From Epiperipatus broadwayi (taxonomy: Eukaryota; Onychophora; Udeonychophora; Euonychophora; Peripatidae), in NCBI GenBank assembly GCA_028023455.1, contig JAQFVV010006203.1, positions 12,254,348 to 12,318,347 on the forward strand: a DNA stretch of 64,000 nucleotides. Direction: 5' to 3'. The stretch's first letter is position 1. Each line of letters opens with the position of its first letter. Position numbers and translations under genes: made by a program. Shown piece by piece: positions 1-12,492 of this stretch. Under the pieces are notes generated by a model. That model did no database searches, was not told the DNA's origin, and worked only from the letters and a program-made list of their open reading frames with translations.

Positions 1-794
1 TTGATGGTATAAAGCTTTAATCAATGAGAAAATGTTTATAGAATCTAGTGCCTATTCATAATGGTCCTTTTTATAATTTTTACAATGTTTAGATGTAATC
101 CATTGTTGTAAGCCATTTATAAATCTAACTTGTTCTTTGTTTGATACTAGTTCAAATTTTATTAGAGATGGATTGTAATAATCTTGTTAAAGATTTTGTA
201 TAGAAATGATAGAAGTCTGATTATTTTATAATTCCTACTATTTTCTTCATCACTTTTCTTAAATATCAATATTATTATTGCAGTTTCTAATAGTCTTTAT
301 ATCTTTGTCATATAGTTTGCCAATAATTTTTCCATTTGTTTCATCTGATTTTTTTAAGATATCAGTAATGATAACATCATTTCTTGGACTTATGTTGTTT
401 TTTTTTTCATAAATTTAATTGCATGTCCGATCTGTTCATTTAAAACGCTTGGCAATTCAGATGAATTAGTTTTGGTTATGGTGGGTATTTTGTTTTTTAT
501 TAATATGTATTCCTTGTAAAACTCTTCCAGCCATTTTTGATGTCGTCCCACTGTTTAACAATAGTTCCATCTTTTATTTTTATTGGTTAAATAACTTCTT
601 CTAATACTAAGAAGTTTTGTACTTGGAGACTTTTATTTTCTTCTATATGTTTCTTTTGCAATTCACAGTTAGATTTTCTTATGACATTATAATTTTATTT
701 TTGTTACATTTTACAAACCTCCGGATATTCACTCTTTCTTCATGAAGCATTTTTAAAAATATTTATGTTTCTTCTTTTCATTATATATATATAT
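1..794 (-). pseudogene. LINE reverse transcriptase fragment, 3' part of a split element
   Basis: Reading the minus strand from about 650 down to 1 gives broken frames that follow the usual order of a LINE ORF2 after its endonuclease. There is a linker (IVKQWDDIKNGW near 540-580), the segment ending KSDETNGKII, then the RT block FKKSDEENSRNYKIIRLLSF (about 190-255) and, further on, an EQVRF block and an ALDSI block. In intact elements these read roughly FKKGD..NYRPISLLS, EQAGF and KAFDS. Stops and frameshifts interrupt all of it, so it is a relic. The reading frame runs off the window start. Its 5' partner, the endonuclease, lies at about 12500-13150, on the far side of LTR element 1. The clade could be RTE- or CR1-like; I did not resolve it. 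Confidence 0.72.
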
Positions 795-3602
795 TGAAGC
801 AATCGACGTCTAATCATCGTCGATGCTTCATGTTTCACCATCTATACTAACCTCCTAGGGATCCGCAATTCAGACCTTGCTATAAATATATGCTATTCAC
901 TTACACACTGTACGCCAAATCATTCTAAAGATTAGTAAAATTAATTTTTGTTTAATAAAAATGAAACAGTAGTTTGAGTGATGCGTATATATATTATGAA
1001 TAAAGCAATAATTTTATTGCTATGAAAATACATTTGCTTATATATTTGTGATTATTTTTATATCTGTGTGTATTTAATGTAACAACAAAGAAAAATGGGG
1101 AAGGCTTGAAATAGTGAAATTATCTTTTATCACTAGTCAGATCGTTGTCTATAATTAAAATTTATAAATCTTAATTACAATCGAAAAACAAATCGTTTGT
1201 CAGTTGTTTTCGAATGATTTAAAATAGCTAAAAATGGTATTTCAAGCCTTATCTATTGAAAATATTTTGTTAATTAAATGTTGTTTTTAAAGGGATTACA
1301 GAAATAAGGTTGGTATATAAAATTGCATTCTGGGTGGTATTAAAATGTTATAAAAGGAACTACAGAACAAAGGAAGTTAGTTTTTAGACTTTCAGTTTTT
1401 AGTTATTTTTCAGTGAGTTGAGATTTTTGTCAGCATTTCAAGACCTTAACTTTAAGAAGCTGGTGCAAGTTCTGCGCGATGAAGTGTGAGTAGTGGAATC
1501 TAGCACCTTTCTCTTCTTCTCTCGTAGAACTGTCTGCCTGCAATTGCCATGTTTCATCTGGCTGACTATACAACATGATTGCTTCCGACTGCTGATTGCT
1601 AATGACACCGCTATGCTGATATCTTAGGTAAAAGCATGTAATTTAGAGCTGCCTTAATATGAACATTCATGGGTAATTTATAATTTGTAGCTGAATTAAT
1701 TCATAGATCTATTTATGATGATTTGCTAGTTTTCCTCGTAAACTTTCTCTCTATAATCCTTTATTAATACTTATGTAATTCTAAATGTCCATTTGCTTTC
1801 ACACTTAATTTATGTTTATATAACTTTATGCGGCTCAATTAAATGTATACAACTTATTTTGTTTAATATATATGTTATTTTCTCTAATATGTCGGTATCA
1901 ATCAATCTCGCGACTTTAATTAAATTCATTAGTAAAATTATGTTCATTTGTTTATTTAAAATAGAAATTGTTTGCTAGGTTGGTTGTATACCTAAAAGTG
2001 TTTTAATGTGGATGCTTATTTTATTTTGTTGTTGAGTTGCCTTTATAAAAGATTGCGACACCTAATATAAAATCCTACCTTTTCTTACCATTGCCCGGAG
2101 GGCTAATTCTTTAATTAATACGTATATGGGAATTGAATTTAAATATAAATTTTATTAGCTTAAGAATATAAATAAAAGTTATTATTCATTATGATTTGTT
2201 AAATGATAAGAATTGAAAACAGATTATTGCGCAAGAGGTTAGAACCTTTCCAAACTTTAAGTAATAATATTATATAAATGTTGCTGGCATACCTTTTCTT
2301 TATTCTGATATTTTATCTTTACCATTTCTCGATTGTTTTGTCATTAGGGATGAGCTGGAAGCTCCCGAACTACTTTTCAAAATCGTTCGTAATCAGGGAT
2401 TATACTTCCTGTGGAACGTAAAGTTTATGAGGTTTATGTGCTGCGAATGATAGCATATCCAGATCTGAGCTCTCAAACTCAGCCTCTCCTTTCGATATCG
2501 CTCCACCAGAATGTGCGGGCATATCCAGTCTAAGTTCGTTTCAAATATTCTTTTAAAATGATAAAATATCCACCATTGCCATGAGGCCGGATTTCTTCAA
2601 TTGTATGCTGGTACCGTTACTCTTGTCTTTAATTTGATCGCCGTCTGCCTAACCTTTGTAAGTCACAATGATGTGTTAAAGATAATGATTCTTTTACAAA
2701 AATACATTTAGTTCATTGAGTTAAGCTGCTTCCTTTTAAAAACCGTTATCAATTCCCATAGACATAAATCTAATTTACATTAATGATTGCATAACTTACT
2801 CTCGTAAATAAAGCGCATTGTTTGTTTCTTATTTCTAAAAGATGTCTTTGCCAAACAATAAGAATAAAAGTATAAATAAATAATAGTTCTCCTAAGAAAT
2901 ACATGATTGAAATCATATATTTTGCCTGTTATCAAATAAATCATTTACTGTTAAAACTGTCATGATCTTTTATATTTAATTTCAGCATCCACAATGCTCT
3001 GTAGCAAAAGTTTTCTTGTATTAGCTTATTAACTCCGCACAAGTTATAAAACACTATAAAATTGTATCTGTAAAATTATATTTATTAAATGAGTTATAGA
3101 GGGGATTTTATACAACAAATTCCCAAGTCTTGTAAATAAACAATATTGTCCCAAGCGTGAAACTAGTTGGTAAAATATACATGCATTTTCTTAATCGTTT
3201 GTAATATATATATATATATATGCGTTTGTTTAATATTTATTAAAAATATCTATTTCATGTAAATCTTGGTTTGTCGTTGAATTATTATTTTCAAGTTAAT
3301 ATTTAGAACTACTTTCTTTAGCTGATAGCTTAGCATGAATAAATAACTATAATAAATGTAATTCCTGGGCTACTCTGACCTCGATCATCATCATCAGTTT
3401 CTTTGCTTATGGGCACGGATTTAAAATAATTTTACTGTGTCATCAGAATTGTTGTTCATTGGGTCAGAGATTCGAAGAATAGGCAAATAGGTTAGAATTC
3501 AGGATTGCTCCAGACCTGTGTATCTCAAGCATGATCGGATTCGAGGTACTTTTGCTTAGGATTTGAATCTTGTTAAGTGAGCATACTATTTTGACCGTTA
3601 CA
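795..3602 (+). repeat. Element 1 5' LTR (2.8 kb)
   Basis: Direct repeat of 9681-12492, alignable end to end with scattered substitutions and small indels. It opens with a 36-base hairpin (795-830). A TATAAAAG box at 1349-1356 is kept in both copies and is the best core promoter candidate, with transcription expected near 1380. AATAAA-type signals near 3337-3355 could serve polyadenylation, giving a long R region. The LTR contains a (TA)n tract at about 3207-3222 that is shorter in the right copy. A 61-codon ORF (1793-1978) occurs in both copies but has no family resemblance and is probably not coding. Confidence 0.92.
1349..1356 (+). promoter_or_regulatory. TATA box of the element 1 LTR
   Basis: TATAAAAG lies in otherwise AT-rich DNA but is followed by GGAAC and by a less AT-rich leader. 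The right LTR has the same box at 10235-10242 in the same context. Retention in both LTRs suggests the U3 core promoter; it was not tested. Confidence 0.45.
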
Positions 3603-4951
3603 GTGGATTTTTCTTCCGGGCTTGGCTTCCCAAGTGGGGCTTTGATATAAACCCCCACATACCCTGAGTACTGAATTCTGTTTATATGTATGTTTTAAAA
3701 AAAGGTTGTAAGAGATCATTGATGATAGATATGTATATTTCCTTCCTACCCGAGTTTGTTTTCCGATTTTATAAATATAAAATGTGAAAATTTTGTATTA
3801 AAACCAATGTTCATGTGTTGCAACCATAAATGTAAATGGTTTTTGTTGTATCTGGTTTTGAAACTATAGAAAAATATTGTTTTCTATGTTTGTAGCTACA
3901 AATGTAAAAATCTTGTTTGTAAAAAGGAAAAGAATTTTGATACCCATGTGTTACAACCATAAGTGAATTTTTTTTCTGTATCTGGTTTTATAGACATATA
4001 TGTTTCTTATCTTATATACATAAAAATAAAAATGTTTCGCAAATAAAACCCATGTATTTCACCCATAAGTGATTTTTTTCTGTATCTGGTTTTACAAATA
4101 TATAAAATGTGTTTCTTATGTTATATATATATACGAAAATAGTGTTTTGCAGGTGAAACCCATGTACTTCAGCCATAAGTTGTAAACCTTGAAATTGTGG
4201 CAGGGTGCACTTCATGTTTCAATCATTTTCTGTACATTATATATGTAATAGAGTTTATAATGTGTAACAAATACTTATTTATATTTACTAGTTGAGTAGC
4301 CCAGATGTATTTGGAATTGTTTTTGTTATATCCTGTTGGCTGGTGCCATATAAATGTGCCAACAGTAATATAATAAACTACGTATCAAAATGAGTTCAAA
4401 CCAGGATGTTAGGGGTTGAGAAAGAGTTAAATTATATTTCCACCATTTTTCTATGTATAATTGTCATGAGCAGAACATTATATTGTAGAAACAAATAACT
4501 AATCATTTTTTTGTAAGAGTCTATTATAGGTGCAGAAAAACAACCAAAAAGTCAAGCAGCAAGGCAGTTTGAATTCCAATAGATCATACACATACATGTT
4601 ATGATCAAATATTTTTTCCTGTTATCAGCAGCAGTCAGCAGCAACAAAAAAATTAGCAAAATGAAGATAGTTGAAGAGAGGAGTGAGAGAGGTGTATATC
4701 CTGCATAAAATAAAAGAAGAAAGAAACAAGCCTTATTTTTTCAAATACTTAGAAGTGACAATATGTTTAAAGCAAACTAAAAGAAGAAAGAAACAAGCCT
4801 TATTTTTCAAATAATAATAAGTGACCATATGTTAAAAAAAAAAAAAGAAAAGTTTAAATCAAAATATTAAAATATATTTCACAGAGACATTTAAAATTGA
4901 CTATCAGTCAAAAGAAAAACAAAAGTGAATTGTGAAGAAACCATAGGAGCA
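3603..4951 (+). repeat. Element 1 leader with degenerate tandem repeats
   Basis: Untranslated stretch between the 5' LTR and gag. About 3760-4190 holds four degenerate units of roughly 100-135 bp, each with a CCCATGT..T.CAACCATAAGTG-like block and a TTCTGTATCTGGTTTTA block (blocks near 3808, 3945, 4045 and 4158). A second short tandem repeat has a 67-bp period (4712 and 4779), with the shared core aagaagaaagaaacaagcc. No convincing primer-binding site is visible: the sequence right after the LTR, gtggatttttcttccgggc, did not match a tRNA end I know. Confidence 0.7.
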
Positions 4952-6123
4952 ATGACGCCAGAGCAGAAAAAGCTGATCTTGCAACTCATGCATGAAATGA
5001 TGAAACAAAGTCAAGACTGAGCAGAACAAATGATGAAAGATGAAAGAGACCAAGCAGAAAGAGGTGCAGAATTTATGGAAATGATGAAGGAATTTAGAAG
5101 AGGGATTGTTGAAATTAAAAGAATAGAATTAAATATTGATAAGATTAGTACTACTTTGGACATTCAAGCTGATGGTTTCAAAAATATATCTGTAACCAAG
5201 CAAAGAGAGACTATTGATATAACCAAAGCCCACCAGAAGAGAAAGCCTCATGAAGCCAGGTCAGCAGAAATGATCAATTTCATCCAAGAAATGAGAGAAG
5301 ACCGAAGATACTGGAAAGAAAGGATGGCCATAATCCAAAATGAAAGAATAGAAGCCATAGAAGATCTGAAACAAGAAGTAAGTCAACTCAAAAGAAGCAT
5401 GAAACTGGTAGTAAATGAAGAGACAGAAATCCAATTACCACAAGCCACAAGAGACCTAAAGCCAGACCAGGAACTAGATTACCAGAATAACAAAAATAAA
5501 ATAAATGAAGAATCACCAGAAACAGTTACCAGTACAAAATGTAAAGAAGTTGAACCTTCTGCATGCACCCAGGGATCTTCATCCCTATCACATTTCATAG
5601 AAGTACAAATTTTTAGTGTGGATCTGGTGGGAATCCTTTAGAGCACCTTGAAAGTCTGCATGAATTATTCTTTCTCCACCAAACAAGTGATGTCGAACAA
5701 GTAGTCATCGCTAGCCATTACTTAAAATCTACAGCTAAGGATTGGTGGTGATCACTGCAGAAGCCGCTGACCACATTTGAGGACTACAAGACCATTTTAC
5801 TGCAACACTACTGGAGTGAAGAATGCCAAGAGGGTATTGTGCACTTCCTGATGAATGAGAAATACCAGAACAATCTCCAGGAAACATATACTCAGTTCTT
5901 CCGGTGCCAAGTGGCAAAATTTAAATCACTAACCAAATTCAAATATTCAGACCACCATATTATATATATCATTCATAATAGTATGCCACCAGGGATACAA
6001 AGAATGATGCTAAGTAGTTAACTTTCCACGGTGGATAGCATAACAAAATTCATGACCTCAATAGATTATGGAAATCTCACATCAGAACCTGAAGTGCTGA
6101 GATTCCCTGAAGCATGGAAATGA
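4952..6123 (+). pseudogene. Element 1 gag (broken)
   Basis: Gag forms the virus-like particle and packages element RNA. The likely start is the ATG at 4952, opening with MTPEQKKLILQLMHEMMK; a stop follows at about 5018 and a long frame resumes at 5030-5641. That part is charged and helical, with coiled-coil-like runs. A frameshift near 5625 moves the capsid-like part into another frame, where GGNPLEHLESLHELFF and a tryptophan pair before a stop (about 5748) resemble the same region of element 2. The capsid frame then continues through 5839-6021. I see no CCHC zinc knuckle before the protease. Several stops make it a pseudogene. Confidence 0.72.
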
Positions 6124-6147
6124 GTAGTATCTAAGGGAAAAAAATCT

Positions 6148-6624
6148 TTGATTTTTGTAAAAGAAGATTATGATGCTGTAGAAACCATTTCAACACAAGA
6201 GTGTGAAAACCCATGCCAAAATCAGGAGATAGATGACAACAGCCTAAGGACGACTATCATCCAAGAGGAGGACAATTCAAACAAAGAAAATCTCAATGTT
6301 AACCCAACAATTGATGTAACCATAGGCACCCACACAATCCTGGCACTATTGGACTCAGGAAGCCAAGTGTCAATTATTTCCAAGGCATGGATTACTTCAC
6401 TGAAAGATAAAACTAGCATTATGCATTTACCAACTCACCCTATACAATTCACATTTGCAAATAGAAGGACAATGAAAAGTGAGAATTACCAAGTATGGAT
6501 GGAAATTAGTGTTAACAACCAACAGATAGGTCATGCCTTCCTTATCATGGCTGGACTATTATATGACATGGTTCTGGGATCTGATTTTCTCACTCAGAAC
6601 CAAAGTGTTTTTGACTTATGGTGA
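6148..6624 (+). pseudogene. Element 1 aspartic protease domain
   Basis: An open stretch of 158 codons carries the retropepsin-type active site ALLDSGSQVSII (about 6346-6380), and further along a hydrophobic loop and VLGSDFL, typical of Ty3/gypsy proteases lying between Gag and RT. It would cut the Gag-Pol polyprotein. The frame ends at a TGA at 6622-6624 just before the RT region, where an intact element would read through. The catalytic D-S-G is intact, but the surrounding polyprotein is broken. Confidence 0.85.
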
Positions 6625-8304
6625 AAGCAATGCAGAATTTGTGATGAGCACATTGCATTTAAAACTACTCCACAACTGATAGAAAAAAAGACAAGCTGCC
6701 TAATTCAGCCTATAGACCCAGTGCAAATCAACATTAAGATTGATGAATCTGCTATTACAAAACCAAGGGATAAGCAAAGGATGCGGAGAATTCTAGAAGA
6801 ATTTGCCCCGGTATTCTCTAATACTCCTGGTCAAATAAGGGGTTACACTCATCGAATAAGAGTCTAGGAAGAAACTTATAGTCAGGCAAAAACATACCCA
6901 TCCCCTTTCAATATAAGGATGAAGTTGAAAAACAAATCCAACAGATGAGAGACTGGGGTATTATTGAATGAGGTCCATCACCATACAACAACCCTCTAGT
7001 TGTGGTCAAGAAGAAAAGTGGGGATTTGCGACTATGCCTGGATGCACATCATCTAAACAGCATGACTATCCCAGAGAGAGATGTCCCTCCTACCATCCAG
7101 AAAAATTTCATTCAACTGGCCGGAAAGACAATATTCACCACCTTGGACCTTACCGCCAGCTATTGGCAGATGAATCTTGACCCCCATGATTGAAAATACA
7201 CTGCTTTTCGATATAATGGGCAAACCCATGTTTTTAAATAGGTCCCATTTGGACTCATTAATAGTGGTGTGGGACTTAAAGAAGGTGCTTTCAGAAGAGC
7301 TACAGCAGCAAATGGTTTGCTATGTCGATGATATTGTTATCGCTTCAAGAAACTTAACAGAACATCTACAGTGCTTGGAGAAATTTTTCCAGGAATGTAC
7401 CCAAGAAAATATTACCATCAACCTGGAAAAAAGTAGATTTGCAATCACAGAAATATCCTTTTTGGGTCATATTATCAATGCACAAGAAATTAAGGTGCAT
7501 CCGGACAAAATTAAAGCCATTGAGTATTTTTCGAAACCCATTAACCGTAAGCAGGTCCGATCATTTCTCGGACTCTGCAATTTTTACTATAAATTCTATC
7601 CCGACTTTGCTAGTGACACTGCTCACCTTATTAATCTAATAAAAAAGGACAGAAAGTGGGAGTGGACCCATGTTCATGATCGAGAGTTTGAGTCGATCAA
7701 AACAAAATTTTTGCACACTGTCATGCTCCACCATCCTGATTTTACTTGTCCATTTTACCTGCAAACAGACAGCAGCAAAAGGGGTCTGGGAGCAATTCTA
7801 TTCCAAATAGGCAATGCTGGAGAACACCAAGTATTATATTTCAGCAGCCGGACACTAAAAGGGGCAGAAACTCATTACACAACCACTGAGCAAGAGACAC
7901 TCGCTATTATCTGGGCATGCCAGAAGTTCAAGCAATTTTTGCTAGGTTCAGAAGTTGTCATCATCACTGACCACAAATGCCTTGAATTTCTAAATAAAAG
8001 TTTTTTCACCAATGACCGACTGATTCAATGGAGCTTGATCCTCCAACAATTTCAGTACAGCATCATATACTGCCCTGGTCGAGAAAACATTGTGGCTGAT
8101 ATTTTAAGCCACCATCCAGTACCCATGAATATAAAAAATCCTGGGCTAACAGACCGAGCTACAAGGATCATGCTAACCAACAGAGAGGAAACTTTAGAAT
8201 CCAAATTAAAAAACATAAGGGAATGGCAGGAAAATGAAATGCAGTACACTCAGATTATAAAAAAATTAAAAGCAGTACATGAAGGTGACCACAATACCAA
8301 GTGA
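6625..8304 (+). pseudogene. Element 1 reverse transcriptase and RNase H
   Basis: The N-terminal RT part (about 6750-7190) is scattered over frames but keeps LRLCLDAHHLNSM and LDLTASYWQMNL blocks. From 7177 one frame runs for 375 codons. It holds the catalytic YVDD (MVCYVDDIVIASRN, about 7315-7355), the FLGHII and SFLGLCNFY blocks of the thumb region, then RNase H. RNase H is recognised by TDSSKRGLGAILF, TTEQETLAIIW, ITDHKCLEFLN and NIVADILSHHP, which supply the expected acidic residues. Part of the RT palm after 7190 is garbled (a stop and a lost block). This is a fossil of the enzyme that copied element RNA into DNA. Confidence 0.9.
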
Positions 8305-9393
8305 TACCAACAATATAGGCTAAAGGAAGGGATTATTCAAATAAAAACAAGGAGCCAAGATAGTCCCTGGAAAATTTTGGCCCCCAGCATGTTAAGAAGC
8401 CAAATTATCAATCACGGGCATAAGGCATTAGGGCACTATGGACCCCAAAAAATAGAGGAGGTCCTTAGGTGCCAGTTCTACTGGCCTGGGATGTATTTTC
8501 AAATCCTGCAAGTCTTAAGAAAATGCCACATTTGTGCTCAACACAAACCACCGAACAAATCATATGCAGGGATCACTAATCTTATCCTTGCATCACATCC
8601 AAATGAGTTATTGGCAATTGACCATTATGGCCCCTTACCAAAATTTCAGCAGTTCCATTATTTAGTTGTCACATATGATGTTTTTTCCAAATATGTCCAA
8701 GCCTACCCTGTCAGGGCAGCAGATTCAAAGCGAACAATACACGTCCTTCAAGAACGACAGTTCCCAGACATGGGGAAGCCCTGCACCATTCTTTTGGACC
8801 ATGGCTCAACTTTTACCTCTAAGGAATGGAAGAACTGGGTTGGAAAACAGGGGCTGAACCATCAACTTGCATCCATAAGAAATCCTGTCAAACCCATGCA
8901 AAAGAGTAATGAGAGAAATAAACAGACTATTTCACACCTACACATCTACCAATCACAGGGGATGGGTAAACAAAACTGAGGAGATTGTGGACTACATTAA
9001 TAATTCTGTAAATAGGTCTACCAGGTTTACCCCAAGAAGGCTCCACCAAGGAAAGCCCTGTCCAAACCTTTACAAAATACCCAGGTCAATCCAGAAAGAG
9101 ACCAGGAAGCTGCACAATTATGATTGGCATGCATGGCAACAATTCATAAAAGGAGAGGATCTATCCAGTGCCATCAATTTCAGGAAGGAGAGAAAGTCTG
9201 GCTCTGGGCACCTAAGCCCAGCAATATGGGCCAGAAAGAATTTAAGAAGTTCTTCCCATTATACCATGGGCCATATACCCTTCTGAAGGGGTATGGGAAT
9301 AATGCCTTCATATTAGAGGATGAACAAGGAATAAAAGGGACTTGCAATGTGAGGCATTTAAAGCCTTATGTACCGCCAGATCCTGGAAAATAA
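8305..9393 (+). pseudogene. Element 1 integrase with GPY/F C-terminus
   Basis: The frame at 8377-8979 begins with the H2C2 zinc-binding module (HGHKALGHYG ... CHICAQHKPP) and continues into the catalytic core with LLAIDHYGPLP and ILLDHGSTFTSKEW, supplying two of the three DDE acids. A frameshift near 8890-8910 breaks the segment that would carry the catalytic glutamate. The C-terminus (9124-9393, third frame) has EKVWLWAPKP and FPLYHGPYTLLKGYGNNAF, the GPY/F module of Ty3/gypsy integrases. No chromodomain follows. The product would have inserted element cDNA; this copy is inactive. Confidence 0.9.
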
Positions 9394-9680
9394 AAATAAA
9401 AAGCAGCAGTCATGGATAAACAATGTTGAAGGCAATGGAAAATGAAAATGGACATTCTCATGTTTTGAATCCTTACACCAAATCTAAAGTAATAATAAGT
9501 CACAACAAGGAAGAAATGCATGAAAGATTTTGTCATTTCATACTAGAAACATGATTCAGATAACAGGCAGTTTTTTTTATGCTCATTTATTAGGGTTGTT
9601 TTTCTCACCAAAATGATAGTAGACTCCAACTAAGGTACTTTTTTTATTGATTTTTTTTGATCACTTTAAGTGGGAAAGAA
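9394..9680 (+). other. Element 1 3' untranslated region and polypurine tract
   Basis: About 290 bases without an ORF separate integrase from the 3' LTR. The last bases, gtgggaaagaa (9670-9680), form the polypurine tract that primes plus-strand synthesis and abut the TG of the LTR. Confidence 0.75.
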
Positions 9681-12492
9681 TGAAGCAATCGATGTCTAAT
9701 CATCATCGATGCTTCATGTTTCACCATCTATACTACCCTCCTAGGGGTCCACAATTCAGACCTTGCTATAAATATATGCTATTCACTCACATACTGTATG
9801 CCGAATCATTCTAAAGATTAGTAAAATTAATTTTTGTTTAATAAAAATGAAACAGTAGTTTGAGTGATGCGTATATATATTATGAATAAAGCAATAATTT
9901 TATTGCTATGAAAATACATTTGCTTATATATTTGTGATTATTTTTATATCTGTGTGTATTTAATGTAACAACAAAGAAAAATGGGGAAGGCTTGAAATAC
10001 TGAAATTATCTTTTATCACTAGTCAGATCGTTGTCTATAATTAAAATTTATAAATCTTAATTACAATCGAAAAACAAATCATTTGTCAGTTATTGTCGAA
10101 TGATTTAAAATAGCTAAAAATGGTATTTCAAGCCTTATCTATTGAAAATATTTTGTTAATTAAATGTTGTTTTTAAAGAGATTACAGAGATAAGGTTGGT
10201 ATATGAAATTGCATTCTGGGTGGTATTAAAATGTTATAAAAGGAACCACAGAACAAAGGAAGTTAGTTTTTAGACTTTCAGTTTTTAGTTGTCTTTCAGT
10301 GAGTTGAGATTTTCGTCAGCATTTCAAGACCTTAACTTTAAGAAGCCAGTGCAAGTTCTGCACGATGAAGCGTGAGTAGTGGAATCTAGCACCTTTCTCT
10401 TCTTCTCTTATAGAACTGTCTGCCTGCAATTGCCATGTTCCATCCGGCTGACCATACAACATGATTGCTTCCAACTGCTGATTGCTAATGACACTGCTAT
10501 GTTGATATCTTAGGTAAAATCATGTAGTTTAAAGCTGCCTTAATATGAACATTCACGGGTGATTTATAATTTGTAGCTGAATTAATTCATAGATATATTT
10601 ATGATGTTTTGCTAGTTTTGCTTGTAAACTCTCTCTCTATAATCCTTTATTAATACTTATGTAATTCTAAATATCCATTTGCTTTCACGCTTAATTTATG
10701 TTTATATAACTTTATGCGGCTCAATTAAATGTATACAACTTATTTTGTTTAATATATATGTTATTTTCTCTAATATGTCGGTATCAATCAATCTTGCGAC
10801 TTTAATTAAATTCATTAGTAAAATTATGTTTATTTGTTTATTTAAAATAGAAATTGTTTGCTAGGTTGGTTGTATACCTAAAAGTATTTTATTGTGGATG
10901 CTTATTTTATTTTGTTGTTTAGTTGCCTTTATAAAAGATTGCGACACCTAATATAAAATCCTACCTTTTCTTACCATCGCCTGGAGGGCTAATTCTTTAA
11001 TTAATACGTATATGGGAATCGAATTTAAATATAAATTTTATTAGCTTAATAATATAAATAAAAGTTATTATTCATTATGATTTGTTAAATGACTCAGAAT
11101 TGAAAACAGATTATTGCGCAAGAGGTTAGACTCTTTCCAAACTTTAAGTAATAATATAAAATTATATAAATGTTGCTGGCATACCTTTTCTTTATTCTGA
11201 TATTTTATCTTTACCATTTCTTGATTGTTTTGTCATTAGGGATGAGCTGGAAGCTCCCGTCCTACTTTTCAAAATCGTTCGTAATCAGGGATTATACTTC
11301 CTGTGGAACATAAAGTTTATGAGGTTTATGTGCTGCGAATGATAGCATATCCAGATCTGAGCTCTCAAACTCAGCCTATCCTTTCGATATCACTCCACCA
11401 GAATGCGTGGACATATCCAGTCTAAGTTCATTTCAAATATTCTTTTAAAATGATAAAATATCCACTATTGCCATGAGGCCAGATTTCTTTAATTGTGTGC
11501 TAGTACTGTTACTCTTTTCTTTAATTTGATCGCCGTCTGCCTAACCTTTGTAAGTCGCAATGATGTGTTAAAGATAATGATTCGTTTCATATAAATACAT
11601 TTAGTTCATTGAGTTAAGCTGCTTCCTTTTAAAAACCGTTATCGATTCCCATAGACGTAAATCTAATTTACCTTAATGATTGCATAACTTACTCTCGTAA
11701 ATAAAGCATATTGTTTGTTTCTTATTTCTAAAAGACGTCTTTGCCAAACAATGCGAATAAAAGTATAAATAATAGTTCTCCTAAGAAATACATGATTGAA
11801 ATCATATATTTTGCCCGTTATCAAATAAATCATTTACTGTTAAAACTGTCACAATCTTTTATATTTAATTTCGGCATCCATAACGCTCTGTATCAAAAGT
11901 TTTCTTGTATTAGCACAAGTTATAAAACACTATAAAATTGTATCTGTAACATTATATTTATTAAATGAGTTATAGAGGGGATTTTATTCAACAAATTTCC
12001 AAGTCTTTTAAATAAACAATATTGTCCCAAGCGTAAAACTAGTTGGTAAAATATACATGCATTTTCTTAATCGTTTGTAATGTATATTTATGCGTTTGTT
12101 TAATATTTATTAAAAATATCTATTTCATGTAAATCTTGGTTTGTCGTTGAATTATTATTTTCAAGTTAATATTTAGAACTACTTTCTTTAGCTGATAGCT
12201 TAGCATGAATAAATAACTATAATAAATGTAATTCCTGGGCCACTCCAACCTCGATCATCATCATCATCAGGCTGATCTTATGCTCTATCGCTTTGCTTAT
12301 GGGCACGGATTTAAAATAATTTTACTGTGTCATCAGAATTGTTGTTCATTGGGTCAGAGATTTGAAGAATAGGCAAACAGCTTAGAATTCAGGATTGCTC
12401 CAGACCTGTGTATCTCGAGCATGATCGGATTCGAGGTACTTTTGCTTAGGATTTGAATTTTGTTAAGTGAGCATACTATTTTGACCAGTACA
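9681..12492 (+). repeat. Element 1 3' LTR (2.8 kb)
   Basis: Counterpart of 795-3602. It starts TGAAGC and ends AGTACA, where the left copy ends GTTACA. It keeps the terminal hairpin (9681-9716) and the TATAAAAG box. Small indels and substitutions relative to the 5' LTR are spread along its length. It is followed directly by (AT)n at 12493. Confidence 0.92.

Larger units (their letters stand above)
795..12492 (+). mobile_element. Ty3/gypsy LTR retrotransposon, element 1 (complete ends, decayed coding)
   Basis: Two direct LTRs (795-3602 and 9681-12492) flank a 6.1 kb interior with Gag, protease, reverse transcriptase, RNase H and integrase in the Ty3/gypsy order. The LTRs begin TGAAGC and end GTTACA (left) or AGTACA (right), so both keep TG...CA ends. 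A purine tract, gtgggaaagaa (9670-9680), touches the 3' LTR as expected for plus-strand priming. The bases before 795 and after 12492 are (TA)n, compatible with a 4- or 6-bp ATAT duplication. By eye the LTRs differ at roughly three per cent of positions, so this is not a recent insertion. Gag and pol carry several stops and frameshifts and cannot be expressed as they stand. No envelope-like ORF follows integrase. Confidence 0.93.

Noticed and set aside
1793-1978. 61-codon ORF kept in both LTRs of element 1 (also 10679-10864)
   Set aside because: It is hydrophobic, AT-driven, matches no family, and its presence twice only reflects LTR duplication.
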